From Clarireedia homoeocarpa (taxonomy: Eukaryota > Ascomycota > Leotiomycetes > Helotiales > Rutstroemiaceae), in assembly GCA_001465935.1 (NCBI GenBank), contig LNKV01000017.1, positions 197,499 through 261,498 on the forward strand: DNA of 64,000 bases. The letters are read 5' to 3'. Below, piece after piece: positions 10,099 through 20,797 of the stretch. Positions within the stretch are counted from its first letter, which is position 1. Each line of letters opens with the position of its first letter. The notes under the pieces are model-generated. The model did not search any database and had not been told where the DNA came from. It saw only the letters and a program-made list of their open reading frames with translations. A program made the position numbers and the translations under genes.

Positions 10099-12096
10099 AT
10101 GCTTTCATCATTCTACTCCTCGAAGGATCCCCCCAGTTTGGATGAATCGAGTACCAATATAAAATCCGAGCCTGCTCAGGACCTTGACAATGTTTCTGTG
10201 TATTCTGACTCCAGCTATGTTTTTGACATGGAACAAATCGGCAGCGCAAATATCGAGCGGTCTGTCAATGGCCTATCGACCGAACTCATGGAAAGAGAGA
10301 AGATCGAATCTGCAGGAATTGCTCATGGCGTTTCTGAACAACCAATCGAAGTAGCCGATAGGAAAGGGGGCGTGGATGACACATCGGATGAAGAAGTTGA
10401 AGGCATTCATTCCAATCTGAACGATGTCTTAGCCGAAGGCGATCGGGACAACACGAACAATGTGGCCAAAAGTGGTACCGAACATGGGGAAGATGAGCAG
10501 ATGTATGCTTTAACGGCTGATCCATCTTATTTGCTCCGACATCGCCTTCTTTGTATGAAAGAAGTCATTGGTCAAGATCTCAAGCTAGACCCAGTCGCTG
10601 CGGCCAAAATGGATCACCTTTTCGAAAAAGGTATTTGTGGTATCGTACGGGAGTTTGGAAAGATGTTTGATGAGCTTGAAGATGAAATCGAAGTTCACAA
10701 GAAACTTCAAGAACAAGCCACCACCAAATATTGCATCCAGCGATCTAGGAACGATAATCTCAATGCGGAAATCACAGAGATCAAAGCAAAGCGCGAAAAA
10801 AAATCGACAGCCGATACGAAACTAAGAGAAACCCTTCAGAAGCAAAACAATGCCTTGAAACTTGCATATGGCCATATTCAATCGGCGTCCAAAAAGAACC
10901 AGGAGAAAACCGAGGCCTTAGAACGTAAGCTAGTCCTTGCTCAAGAACAAAACCTCAAAGTTCACGATGCGTACATAAACGAGAAGACCCAAGTTACAAA
11001 GCTTATGAGCCAGTGGATAGAGTTCAGGGAGAAGTTGATGAATGGAATGAAAGTCCATTTTGAAGAGCTTTCCTATGGGCACACGGGTCCAGCTATGTAT
11101 GCCACCAGGCTTATTCGAGACATCACTGAGTGGTGCCAGAAGAATGCCGGTGCAGATCCTGAAGAGCTCACCTTACTTTTAACAAGACTAGCAGTGAGAG
11201 CTAGAACAGGCTGCAGCTTGGAAGACGAAACGGCTGAGAATGCAAAGGACTGCAGGAATAGTTTCACAAGACAGCAGCTGAAGGCTAAGGCTATGTCACT
11301 ACTAGCTGAAGTGGAGGAGATGAAAATGGAAGCGGAACGAAGAATGGAATCATCTGATGGGAAGGTCAAAGGCCTTCCTCCCAGCTGTGCCCAACGGCAA
11401 TCCGATAGTTTCGAACGCGACGCCAGCAAACACAAATTTGCTTATCGGTTTGACGAAGACGAGTGTGATTCAAAATATATAATCAAGGCAGTAGAACACC
11501 AAGCCCGGAGTATCACAGAGCAGGCCAAAGAGTTCGAAAGCATAGCTGACGCGCAGAACAAAGCTCAGTTCAAACAAGCCGAACTTGAAGCCAGAGAAAG
11601 ATGTCTGAGAGTGACGTGTGAGATAAAGGAAGCACGAATTCGGAAGTTAGAGGCAGAAAAAGCGGATGAGGTCTACAACTACAACCTTACAATCACCAAA
11701 TATGATAATAGGGAACGGGTCGCTTCGTACCAAATCGAGACACTTGCAAACAAGCTTCGAGAGGCCGCCGGACAAATATGCAGACTTGAGAAGCAATTAT
11801 CAACCACAACGCCCGGAAATCTTAACCATGTCAATGCTTTGGGAAGTCCCAACTTGCTCGAATGTACCGAAGATGGCCTCTCGATCGCGGAATATGTTTC
11901 ATCCATGCAAAATATGGTTGAAAATTCCGAAGCCATGTTGTCAAAGACGAAGGATGCCATCCACGACCTACATCGGGTGGCCGAAAGAATGACATTACGT
12001 CCGCAGCCAGTGCCCAGTGTAAGACCAGCGAGATTCGACTCATTGGCTACGTTAGGCAGAATCGAGGAAATCATTCTCGAGCGCAGACGAATGTGA
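10099..12096 (+). CDS. Coiled-coil protein of unknown function
   Basis: Single-exon gene. The frame is open further upstream (from 10000) but the first ATG is at 10099, giving 665 residues. I do not recognise the family. Residues ~1-150 are acidic and Ser/Asp rich, with repeated negatively charged patches. From about residue 195 to 320 and again 475-575 the sequence is rich in Lys, Glu, Gln and Leu with heptad-like spacing (for example KLQEQATTKY and KQAELEARERCL), typical of long coiled coils. No signal peptide, transmembrane segment or catalytic motif is visible. A structural or scaffold role is only a guess. It sits next to decayed repeats and could be a lineage-specific gene. Confidence 0.75.
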   Translation: MLSSFYSSKDPPSLDESSTNIKSEPAQDLDNVSVYSDSSYVFDMEQIGSANIERSVNGLSTELMEREKIESAGIAHGVSEQPIEVADRKGGVDDTSDEEVEGIHSNLNDVLAEGDRDNTNNVAKSGTEHGEDEQMYALTADPSYLLRHRLLCMKEVIGQDLKLDPVAAAKMDHLFEKGICGIVREFGKMFDELEDEIEVHKKLQEQATTKYCIQRSRNDNLNAEITEIKAKREKKSTADTKLRETLQKQNNALKLAYGHIQSASKKNQEKTEALERKLVLAQEQNLKVHDAYINEKTQVTKLMSQWIEFREKLMNGMKVHFEELSYGHTGPAMYATRLIRDITEWCQKNAGADPEELTLLLTRLAVRARTGCSLEDETAENAKDCRNSFTRQQLKAKAMSLLAEVEEMKMEAERRMESSDGKVKGLPPSCAQRQSDSFERDASKHKFAYRFDEDECDSKYIIKAVEHQARSITEQAKEFESIADAQNKAQFKQAELEARERCLRVTCEIKEARIRKLEAEKADEVYNYNLTITKYDNRERVASYQIETLANKLREAAGQICRLEKQLSTTTPGNLNHVNALGSPNLLECTEDGLSIAEYVSSMQNMVENSEAMLSKTKDAIHDLHRVAERMTLRPQPVPSVRPARFDSLATLGRIEEIILERRRM

Positions 12097-12817
12097 TCCC
12101 GTGTCCAGTTGCTGTTGGCACGACTCAACCAAATCGACCAAGAGTAAGGCCCTATCGCGGTATCGAGCACTGACGCATAGTCATCCAGCACATAAGTAGC
12201 TTAAGGGACTATGCTGGGAGGAATATCTTCAGGCGATCGCTCGATCATGGGGTATTAGGCGTTCAGGGTTCCCCGCGTTGTGTGGTGGCACATGGGAATG
12301 GAGTTGCGATTTGATTGTTTTTCATCGTCCTGCACACTAGAAAGGATATACTAGAGCTAGAATAAACAAGTTGTTCACATTGCGCTCGTTGCTTGCATCT
12401 GGTGATGATCTCACTCGAGGTGAAATTCTCGTCGTACTGCTGGTGTTGTTTTCGTTGGTTGCATTTAGGTACAGTAATGCACCGGCGTCCACCACCCCTG
12501 CCACTAAGCCATCACCGCCTTTATAATTTGCGGCAGAACAGATCTAGGCTCGCAAAAATTCCTTCGTTTCACTGAGGGACATTGTCGCGAAGCAACCCCA
12601 CCGTCGTCTTATATCCATACTCCCCAACAAACATATTTCACTCTGCTTCACATTCTTTAGGTCAACGTATCTGGATAACCTCGAGGCGATATTATAGGCG
12701 ATGGTAATATTCGAATAACGAAATACATTTACCCTTGCAGAGTAAGGGCATCTTGAAGTTTCCTACAGAGTTCCTGGGATCTAGGCTGGCGCCCTTGAAC
12801 TCCTGAGCCCTCGCGCC
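12097..12817. other. Intergenic, nothing recognised
   Basis: 3' region of the coiled-coil gene and 5' region of the methyltransferase gene. No repeat, RNA gene or further coding exon seen. Confidence 0.45.
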
Positions 12818-15583
12818 ATGGCTTCTCAAACTTCAGCTACTGAGTTTGACTCTGCGCCTTCCCCTTATGATGTGCCCCCAATCTTCTATATTGGACATCA
12901 TGAGTCCAAGCGACCACTTCCTATTACGCCGTCTCTTCTGCGAGAGGCTCAAGATGTTGGAGTAAGTAGATTTCATCTTATAGTTTTATATTGTCCCGCT
13001 GACACAGTTCCTCTTAGTATGACATGCTCACAACCCCCATCACAACTCCCCATTTTCACTCGAGAGTACTTGCCTTGATTTCAAACCATCTTTCCGAATT
13101 ATCAGCACTCGAATCCAGTGATGGACCAAATACATTGATGCCCCCAGCTCCCATTATCCCCCCGCTCAATCCAGTCGATACGCCTCTGACACCTTGTGAC
13201 ACTGTCTCGCAACTCATCGGATACTCTAGCCCCTGGATTGATCTATGCTCGCCAGATCCGCTGATCTCGAACATATCGCGACAGGTGTTGAACATTGAAA
13301 TAGCATATGCTTCTTTCTGCGGAATTGGCAATGTCATTATACCCGGGCCGAGGATTTCGAGTAGTGGATCGACAGACAACGATGGTCTTGTTCAATATGC
13401 GCGTGCTATACAGGAAGCACTCGCGATTGGAACCTACATTCAGGTCTCGATTCATATGCCTATGTATGGACAAGAAGACCATAAGGAGCTGACCGGTGAT
13501 CTTCTACTCTTTGCCAGATATGAAAATTCAGCAGAAAAAAGCAAGGACAATAAGGATATCGATTTGTATGAAACATGGGATACGTGGAATTTGATTCGAA
13601 CCGTATGTAAATACAACGCAAGACTTTCAGTAGGTAAGAAACCAATAGAGCTATATATCTTCATATTTTCATCTCTGTCGTTTTTACCCCGTATCTTAAA
13701 CTTGTGAAAGATCATCAGTCTCTTAATGCAGTAGCTGGGACCCTTCGGAGTAATGTTTTACCACCTCTGAAGGTACAACTCCTGATTGTTCAACTACAAG
13801 CGCGTTCAAGCTTGCTTTGCTAACAAACCCTTCGCAGCCCTATCACTTCCACGCCAGCTCCCTGTGGACACATTGCAATCTCGTTGGTTTGCTGAGCCTC
13901 TTAGGGTATTAATGTTCACCCCATCGACCTTCTTGAAGAACAAAGGCAGCCATCCTGTTCTGGGCAAAGCGCATCAAAACCTGATAACTCGTTATATGCG
14001 ATTAAAACAAGCCCCATGGCTTCTGCTGTGCGATGTCGGTCCCATTTCCGACCCAGACGACCCATCTACGCAATTCTCGGTCGTAGATGGTCATGCCTCG
14101 TCAAGCACCGCCTTGGATGCATCCGGGTCTCTATCGCCAACCCCCTCGGAGGCGGCTGAACGTACTAGAAGAGAGGGATCTCGGCCCCAAGCAAAGTCAA
14201 AAGATCTCGCAGCGCATTTAATATATCTTCGATATCTCCAGAGAAATCAGCCGCCTAGAAGCACTATCGAAAAATTCGGCGCAGGCTACCAAGATTATTT
14301 ACAAGCCCCTCTTCAGCCGCTTACTGATAATTTGGAGTCTGTCACATATGAAGTTTTCGAGAAAGACCCCGTGAAGTATGACTGGTACGAGCGGGCCATA
14401 GCTGAAGCACTTACGGATTGGTCAAAGCAGAATAAGCCTACCTCCAGTCCAAGCGGAGCTGTGGTAATAGCTGTCGCAGGATCTGGACGAGGCCCCCTCG
14501 TGACTCGATCATTAAAGGCAAGCCAATCTACAGGGGTACCTGTTGAGGTGTGGGCTGTGGAGAAAAATCCTAACGCTTATGTACTTCTTCTAAGACATAA
14601 CGAGGAAGACTGGAATGGGGTCGTCAACGTGGTTAAAAGCGATATGCGCGCATGGAAAGGCCCATTGCGAGATTTAACCGGGCCTATAGGGCAAGCTATG
14701 ACGACAACCGGGAAAACGTCTGCGTCCCCTTATGGCAAAGTTGACATTATCGTGTCTGAGTTATTAGGCTCTTTCGCAGATAATGAGCTATCTCCAGAGT
14801 GTTTAGATGGTGTCCAGCATGTGTTAGCACCAGAATTCGGAATATCTATACCACGCTCTTACACTGCCCATTTGACGCCGATTCTTGCGCCTCGTCTGCA
14901 CGCTGACATCGCCCACAGAGTTGTGTCAGACCCTACTGCAACAGATACCCCGTATGTGGTTATGTTCCATGCGATCGACTATCTCGCAACTGCTGTCCCA
15001 GGCTATCCTCAGATACAACAAGCATGGGAGTTTACTCATCCACTACCGGCCAGTACGTTGCAAGTTGCGGAGGCTAGACGTGGTGGTGGTGTTAGTGGTG
15101 GAGGTGGAGGTAGCATGTCTGGTGGAGATGGTGCTAATGAACACAACACTCGATACGCTAGATTGAAGTTCGTCTGTAAAGACCGTGGCGTCGTCAATGG
15201 ATTAGCAGGCTATTTTGAGTCAGTGTTGTATGATGGCGGAGCCGGCGATGAGAACAAGGTGGAATTGAGCACGAGACCTGATACGATTGATGCCAAGAGT
15301 AAAGACATGACTTCATGGTTTCCTATTTTCTTTCCTTTGAAGGTACGTTACGTTACTGCCCGCCCCTAATTTAAGATGACTGACACCAACTTTTCGTGAC
15401 TAGACACCTTTGTATTTCCCTGATGACACTGAGCTTGAGGTCAGTATTTGGAGGCAGACTGATGACCGGAAAGTGTGGTACGAATGGATGGTGGAATCTT
15501 TCGTTATGGTTGGCCCCAACAAGCGCATCAGATTAGGTACGAGTGAGGTTGGAAGCAGTAGAAAAGTAGGCTGTCTTATGTAG
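12818..15583 (+). CDS. skb1: Protein arginine N-methyltransferase, PRMT5/Skb1/Hsl7 type
   Basis: Four exons, 12818-12961, 13018-13633, 13838-15342 and 15404-15583, give 814 residues. The N-terminal half is the PRMT5 TIM-barrel region, with PGPRISSS and YETWDTWNLIRTVCKY around residues 190-245. The methyltransferase domain follows: AVAGSGRGPLV (SAM-binding motif I, about residue 466) and SELLGSFADNELSPECLDG (double-Glu loop that holds the substrate arginine, about residues 560-578), then the beta-barrel ending FPLKTPLYFPDDTELEVSIWRQ. PRMT5 enzymes symmetrically dimethylate arginines in histones and Sm proteins; in yeasts the homologues also act on Swe1/Wee1 and Cdc42 pathways. A glycine/serine-rich insert lies at about residues 662-682. 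Intron 2 (204 nt) was chosen because it restores RLSVALSLPRQLP. The gene is convergent with SmF, 297 bp apart. Confidence 0.93.
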
Positions 15584-15880
15584 ATACCCATCAAAATAAA
15601 AGTGTTACTGCATATACCATTGTGAAGGGCTTTTGTATCAAATTGTATTTGCATCAACTTGTGACCGCAAGCATGCTTCTGTGCTCTACAACGCCATATC
15701 CATGAAATACCATTTTTAGAATATCGAGAAATGGCCCTCGTCCGTTCTTCTGTCTTATTTTGTCTCAGATATCTGCGTCCTTTCGATCAAGATATCTCCA
15801 ACCGCACGAATAGGTATCAGTATAGCTGTGCCTCTCTTGATGGATCCATTAATCCTCGTCTCTTCCTAATCTTGCAACAT

Positions 15881-16388
15881 TCACCCCTGCATCTCTGTAT
15901 CCGCGCCATTCTTTTTCGGCGCCGCTGATATGTAAAGAACGTTGTTACATCTATGGACATCATGTTAGCTAGCTGAATCTTTACAGCGAAGCTGATGGCC
16001 CTCTTCTTGAAGCTGCAGATCACAAGTGTCAAACCGAGATTCCACAGAAAAATCGCATACCTGATCAAAACCTGTCCCAAGGTGCTCGTCATTTCCCCAT
16101 CAATCCATTCCTCTGCGCCTGCTAATTGAATGTTCATGTAGCTGTCAATGCTAACCAGCTTTCCAATATATTCAGTTTGACCGCCCCATTTGAGTCGGAC
16201 TACTACTTCCTCGCCCACACTTCCAAAAGAATCAGCATATATATTCTCGAATAACATTCCGCCATTTGGCTTGGGAGCTTGGACAAACATACAGGTTCTG
16301 AAGGAAAGGTCGAGGATTGATTGGTACGAACTATGGGTGGAAATTAGCGGGACCGGCTCGCATAGCAGATATGGATACTTACACTCAT
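15881..16388 (-). CDS. smf1: Small nuclear ribonucleoprotein SmF
   Basis: Four exons, 16388-16383, 16330-16293, 16219-16061 and 15950-15881, encode 90 residues, normal for SmF. The first coding exon holds only two codons (Met-Ser). The protein reads VPINPRPFLQNLVGEEVVVRLKWG, then YIGKLVSIDSYMNIQL (Sm1 motif) and LGQVLIRCNNVLYI (Sm2 motif with the conserved R-C-N). SmF is one of seven Sm proteins forming the ring around U1, U2, U4 and U5 snRNA, needed for pre-mRNA splicing in the nucleus. The unspliced long frame in this region contains intron sequence and is not the protein. PRMT5, whose usual substrates include Sm proteins, is the convergent neighbour; this is likely coincidence. Confidence 0.93.
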
Positions 16389-16802
16389 GATCGCGACCGG
16401 AAAGAGAAATTGGAGTATGCGATGGGTTGGGCGGGCGTATTGGACGCGTTTGGAGGTGAGGTTCCGTTGCCTTGTAGGAAATTTTGTTGGTAGCGGTTTA
16501 GGCTTGTTTAGCGAGAGACGAGGCTGAGGTGAGGTGAAGGCTGAGAGCTTGAATTTATAGGTCGAGTGCCAACGTCAAACTAACTTGAGGTGGAACTAGA
16601 AGATCAGAAGGAGGGCAATTTCGATGATGGAATCTGTTGCTATATCAGGTTTGAAGTGAAAACAATTCTCACAATTGTGGTGTTCTTAGATATTGCGACT
16701 CCCAACTCGGAGTAAGCAGCTGACCTAGGTCAACGACATGGCTTTCCCAAATGTAGGCTATATGATAATCTCGTTTCTTTAGCAGAATGCACTTGGTATG
16801 TC
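16389..16802. other. Intergenic, nothing recognised
   Basis: Upstream of SmF and downstream of the DUF866 gene, both on the minus strand. It should contain the SmF promoter; no further feature is visible. Confidence 0.45.
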
Positions 16803-17527
16803 CTAGTTTCTTCTGATCTCCCAGTTCAAGTCCTTGATACTGACTTCTTCCCCAGCTTTCTCATCATAATCAAACCATTCTCCTTCAGTTAAGTCAATAG
16901 CTGTGAACTTCGTTCCACTCTCAGCTCCCGTTGCCAACCATTCACCCTAACAAAAGACATATATCAGTCTTTGTTTAAAGAACAGTGCATCCTCTACTCA
17001 CCTCTGGCTTAAACTCCACAAGCTCGAGACCTCGGCAGTCAAACTCAGCAATCTTCTGGCGAGTCGGCGGAGAGGCCGCCTGATATGGAATCGGTGGTGC
17101 TTTGACTGATACAGATGATTCTCTCTGTATATGATATTAGCCATATATCCCCCCCTGGAAAGACTTGAATGTACTGGCCTTGCACGACTTGCACTTCCAG
17201 ACAAAGTTCGCTTCTCCTCTACTTCCGCTCATCTCATTTGCTTCCTGGATGTCACGTTATTATTATATGTTCGTTTTACCATATCAGAAAGGTCGGAGGA
17301 ATTTGTGAAGGACTTGCAAAGCGGTTGATATTTATGAAGTTCGGATGAACTTCTCTGCATGACATGCATTGTACTTTAAAGGTGTACCAGAAGTTCTTCT
17401 CAGGAGTGTCTTGTGGGACAAGCTCGTTGACGCTGTAAATGGTGGCACAGTCAGCCTTACTAGATATATGAAATATAACTGGGTTGATTTACCCTTGAAG
17501 GTCCGCGGTGAGAGTAAGAGTTAGCAT
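16803..17527 (-). CDS. CXXC-motif zinc-binding protein (DUF866, C1orf123/CZIB homologue)
   Basis: Five exons: 17527-17493, 17432-17318, 17244-17175 (end uncertain by a few bases), 17120-17002 and 16946-16803, giving 160 residues, the length of the human protein. It has two CXXC pairs, CMSC near residue 36 and CKSC near residue 71, and the family stretches VPQDTPEKNFWYTFKVQC, EMSGSRGEANFVWKCK, KIAEFDCRGLELVEF and EGEWFDYDEKAGEEVSIKDL. The family folds as two beta-barrels that bind one zinc; its cellular role is not settled. Intron 2 (17317-17245) begins GCAAGT, a GC-AG intron; a GT donor downstream breaks the frame. For intron 3 either GTACAT or a non-canonical site is used. The gene is divergent from the PPR-like gene 251 bp away, so they probably share a promoter. 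Confidence 0.88.
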
Positions 17528-17778
17528 CTTTGCATGTATTACTTATGAGGGTTTTGTGTAGAAAGTATGTAGGGGTACAACGAGCGTAGAAGGAGGGGGA
17601 GGGGTTAGTTTCAGTCGGGTCATGACCCTAGTCTAAAGCGGCGGCCGGTCGCGAAATCATCCGTCACTTCAAAATTATTTGAATTGACTTAAAACTAAAA
17701 ATCCACATCTACAAAATCCCATTCGGCCACGAAAATCCAGTGCGCCGGCTAGAGGAATCTGTCAAGGATGCGAAGATA
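17528..17778. promoter_or_regulatory. Shared divergent promoter region, DUF866 gene / PPR-like gene
   Basis: The two start codons face away from each other 251 bp apart, so both promoters must lie here. No specific operator can be named. Overlap of the 5' leaders is likely. Confidence 0.5.
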
Positions 17779-20280
17779 ATGCAAAATTTATGGTCTCGAG
17801 CAGTGCAGACCAGATCATCATGTCGCTGCAGCTCCTGCTTGTGCATTACTGCTCCAAATGCGGCCCGACGAATTACTCTCGCAGCTGGCAAAAATCGAAT
17901 CACCGTCGGGGATATCTTCACAGCATGCTATTCGACTATACTAGCAACCGCTGCGGTAGCGGACTCGAATGCAAAGTTGAGGAGAAGAGAACAATGGGAT
18001 CAAGCTATCGCAGAAGCAAAAGCTGGAAGTTCTCACATAGCAGCGGAAACTTCTCCGGGTGACGATGGGCAAGGAGATGCATCTACTGGAACTAAGAAGA
18101 CAATATCATGGTCCCCGAAAACTTTCCTACAGGCTCTTCGGAGCACAGGCACAGGACCTATGACCTGGAGCGGAACTAGCTGGACAGCAGTACTCTCTAT
18201 CCATCGTCTAGAAACACAACTCAACACAATGAAGTCAAACTTTTCTTCCCAAGCTGGAGATTTTTCCGCTAGAACCGATATTTCTCCTAATACTGTTCCC
18301 TTAAACAATGAAGAAGCGGTGTTTCAATCTATAAAGAACGACCAATTGCTAGGCGAAGACATAGCACCCCTGAAGGCATTACGTCCCCGCGAGCCTCAGA
18401 AGCGGATCCACTTAGACAGAATGGAAGCTATGATTGGGAACCTAGTGACAAAGCTGCTAGCGGCTACAAATAGATCGTATTTAGGAGCAAGCCTGCATAC
18501 TGCCAACCCTGACATCTTCTTCGAAACAGAACAGATGATGGAGCGTATTGAAGAATTGCGCCACGGTGACCTTCAAATGCCAGCATATCGACTGGATAGC
18601 ACTACTTTTGAAGAGAGAGGTCATCTACATGGAGCATTGAGAGATCTGTTCAAGGATACGCCACTGCATCCAAGCAACCTCAATCTGATCTTAGCGAAGA
18701 TCTGCTACAACTTGCTCGTGTCTTCTGCACCACCAAGCATTATTACCTACAATTTTCTCATTGAACGGTTTTCGGAGTTGATGCTTTATGAACATGCCGA
18801 AGTACTTATCGATTCATTCTTCGCAGAGAGCCGCTTCAGGCCGACCTCGAAAACAGTTCAAGTAATGCTGAATCATTATGCTGCCACAAATGACCTAGAA
18901 GGCTACAGAGCCATTATCAAGCGGATGAGGGGCGTTGATGGAGATATGAGAATTGGCCGCAGACACAAGGGCGCCCTACTCAATCCTGAAGTTATGAAGT
19001 GGGTGCAGAAGAAAAAGAGGAATCTGATCTTAAGAAATGGTTTCTTGACGCAAAAGGTACCGCGCGATGTGCCGATCTTCCGTACCCTCATCACCACCAG
19101 TCTCAAGATTTCTACAGTCAGACAGTCGGTTATGTATGTTCGTGCAGCATTACGTGAGAACAGACAAGTCGATCCGGAGGTACTATGCAACGTTGTGGCA
19201 GATTGTGTTGCGGAGCTAGATTACATTACTGGGGAGTCCCTCTTGGCTTCTATATTGGAACACTGGAAAAACCTCAAAAAGATCCCAGTTTTAATCACGT
19301 TAACCAAAAGTGCACGGTGGGCGCTTCGTGAACTTCTGCATCTTTGTGGTATTTATCCGGATCAAGAGCTACCGCAGCAATTGCCTTTAGACGTATCTCG
19401 GCTGGCTTTAGGGCGACTTCTGTTTTACCTCAAACTAGGCTCCGCTCACGAACAGGTCGAACGTTCCGTGCTGCGTATACGTGCCCTACAAGCCGCATTT
19501 GGGATTATTGCCCCTTCTGAAACTCCTCCAAGCACGAGACCGAGCCCCTTTGGAGAGATTGTGGTTGGTGATTATAGTCCGAAGAGGACCGCGCTGGCTA
19601 AATCAAGGCCATTAAACAACAGTCTAGATCTAGCAGACGACGTTTTCGAGAAGTTCATCTACATGGAAAAGAATCGTGCGCATAAAGCCAAGTACACAAC
19701 AATTGTGGCTAGAAGAGTCATACTTCAGTCGCTGGAGTCCAAAGTCGATTTTGAGCACATAAAACTGCTCACCTTCGAGATGAGGTTAGTTTCGTGGTAT
19801 TACGATCAATTCAATTGGGACTGGCGTCAGCGCTACCGGAATATTTTAAAGGAGAATCTTGAAATCTCAATGGACGGCAAGCTTTCCATTCTGCGCGACT
19901 TGGCCCGCTTACGAGAAGTACATAGAGTGGCTAGAAAAGTGCAGGATAATAAACAAGAAGTGAAAAATTTAACGGCGAATGTGATGACCTATTCAGTACA
20001 AATGGCTTGGTTGCGGAAACGCCAGAAAGTTAGGAGAGTCGAACAACAGCGAAGTTACCCCTTTGAGTGGCGTTTAGAACTCCGGAATCGACGTACAGGC
20101 ATTGGCTATTTCAAGAAACAAAAGAGTCCTATAGCAATAGATAGGTCTCGATCCCTAAGTGGAAGCGAAGTTGAAATGGCGAAGCAAAGAAAGAATTCTA
20201 GAGCAACAGACAGGTCCCGATCCCCAATTGGAAGCAAACGTACTTTCAAGGTGGCGCGAACAGTTGTTAGTGATCGTTGA
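17779..20280 (+). CDS. Mitochondrial pentatricopeptide-repeat-like protein
   Basis: The frame is open from 17740 but the first ATG is at 17779, giving 833 residues in one exon. The N-terminus (LWSRAVQTRSSCRCSSCL) is basic, lacks acidic residues and looks like a mitochondrial presequence; this start is common among fungal mitochondrial PPR proteins. Around residues 318-385 the sequence forms helix pairs typical of PPR units: PPSIITYNFLIERF and RPTSKTVQVMLNHYAATNDLEGY. PPR proteins bind organellar RNA and act in processing or translation; the target is unknown. The C-terminus is Arg/Ser rich with a duplicated DRSRSLSGSE/DRSRSPIGSK segment (about 800-825). Family call is by pattern, not a full profile match. 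Confidence 0.75.
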   Translation: MQNLWSRAVQTRSSCRCSSCLCITAPNAARRITLAAGKNRITVGDIFTACYSTILATAAVADSNAKLRRREQWDQAIAEAKAGSSHIAAETSPGDDGQGDASTGTKKTISWSPKTFLQALRSTGTGPMTWSGTSWTAVLSIHRLETQLNTMKSNFSSQAGDFSARTDISPNTVPLNNEEAVFQSIKNDQLLGEDIAPLKALRPREPQKRIHLDRMEAMIGNLVTKLLAATNRSYLGASLHTANPDIFFETEQMMERIEELRHGDLQMPAYRLDSTTFEERGHLHGALRDLFKDTPLHPSNLNLILAKICYNLLVSSAPPSIITYNFLIERFSELMLYEHAEVLIDSFFAESRFRPTSKTVQVMLNHYAATNDLEGYRAIIKRMRGVDGDMRIGRRHKGALLNPEVMKWVQKKKRNLILRNGFLTQKVPRDVPIFRTLITTSLKISTVRQSVMYVRAALRENRQVDPEVLCNVVADCVAELDYITGESLLASILEHWKNLKKIPVLITLTKSARWALRELLHLCGIYPDQELPQQLPLDVSRLALGRLLFYLKLGSAHEQVERSVLRIRALQAAFGIIAPSETPPSTRPSPFGEIVVGDYSPKRTALAKSRPLNNSLDLADDVFEKFIYMEKNRAHKAKYTTIVARRVILQSLESKVDFEHIKLLTFEMRLVSWYYDQFNWDWRQRYRNILKENLEISMDGKLSILRDLARLREVHRVARKVQDNKQEVKNLTANVMTYSVQMAWLRKRQKVRRVEQQRSYPFEWRLELRNRRTGIGYFKKQKSPIAIDRSRSLSGSEVEMAKQRKNSRATDRSRSPIGSKRTFKVARTVVSDR

Positions 20281-20797
20281 ATATTGTAGTTGAAGTCAAT
20301 GGTCTAGGAGGACAGTATTATAACATTGTGTTTCATGAATTATTTGCATTTAGCGGCGCCAGAGATAGACACGATAGATGTTGGGATACCTGCATGATTA
20401 TGGCGTATTTGGAGTTTCCCTATAGGAAATTCAATATAGGGTTAGGATTCCTGATTCGGTTGGGCGACGGACAGTGGATAGTCGACTTTGTGCCATTATC
20501 TAGTTCGATGTCTTTCACGTAGTATCAGCTACAAACGGGGCTGGATTGACGATGGAGCATCTGTTCCGGACCGATTGACTAAGGGCAGAATATATCGCAC
20601 CATCCGGATAATCACTAGAACTTGTATACGATGAACATATTGTAAGCTACAGGACAAAATCAGAGAATAGTTGCGTGTGTTGTATTTGCGATTCGTACAT
20701 TTGCAAGTGGTCACAGAAATTCTTCACTCAACAACATAGCAAGAGAAAACAGTCTAATCATTTTTTGCTCAACATTCTGTCTAATCTTGCTAATTGC
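20281..20797. other. Intergenic between convergent genes
   Basis: 3' regions of the PPR-like gene (plus) and the queuosine-salvage gene (minus). Short frames here show no family features. Confidence 0.45.
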
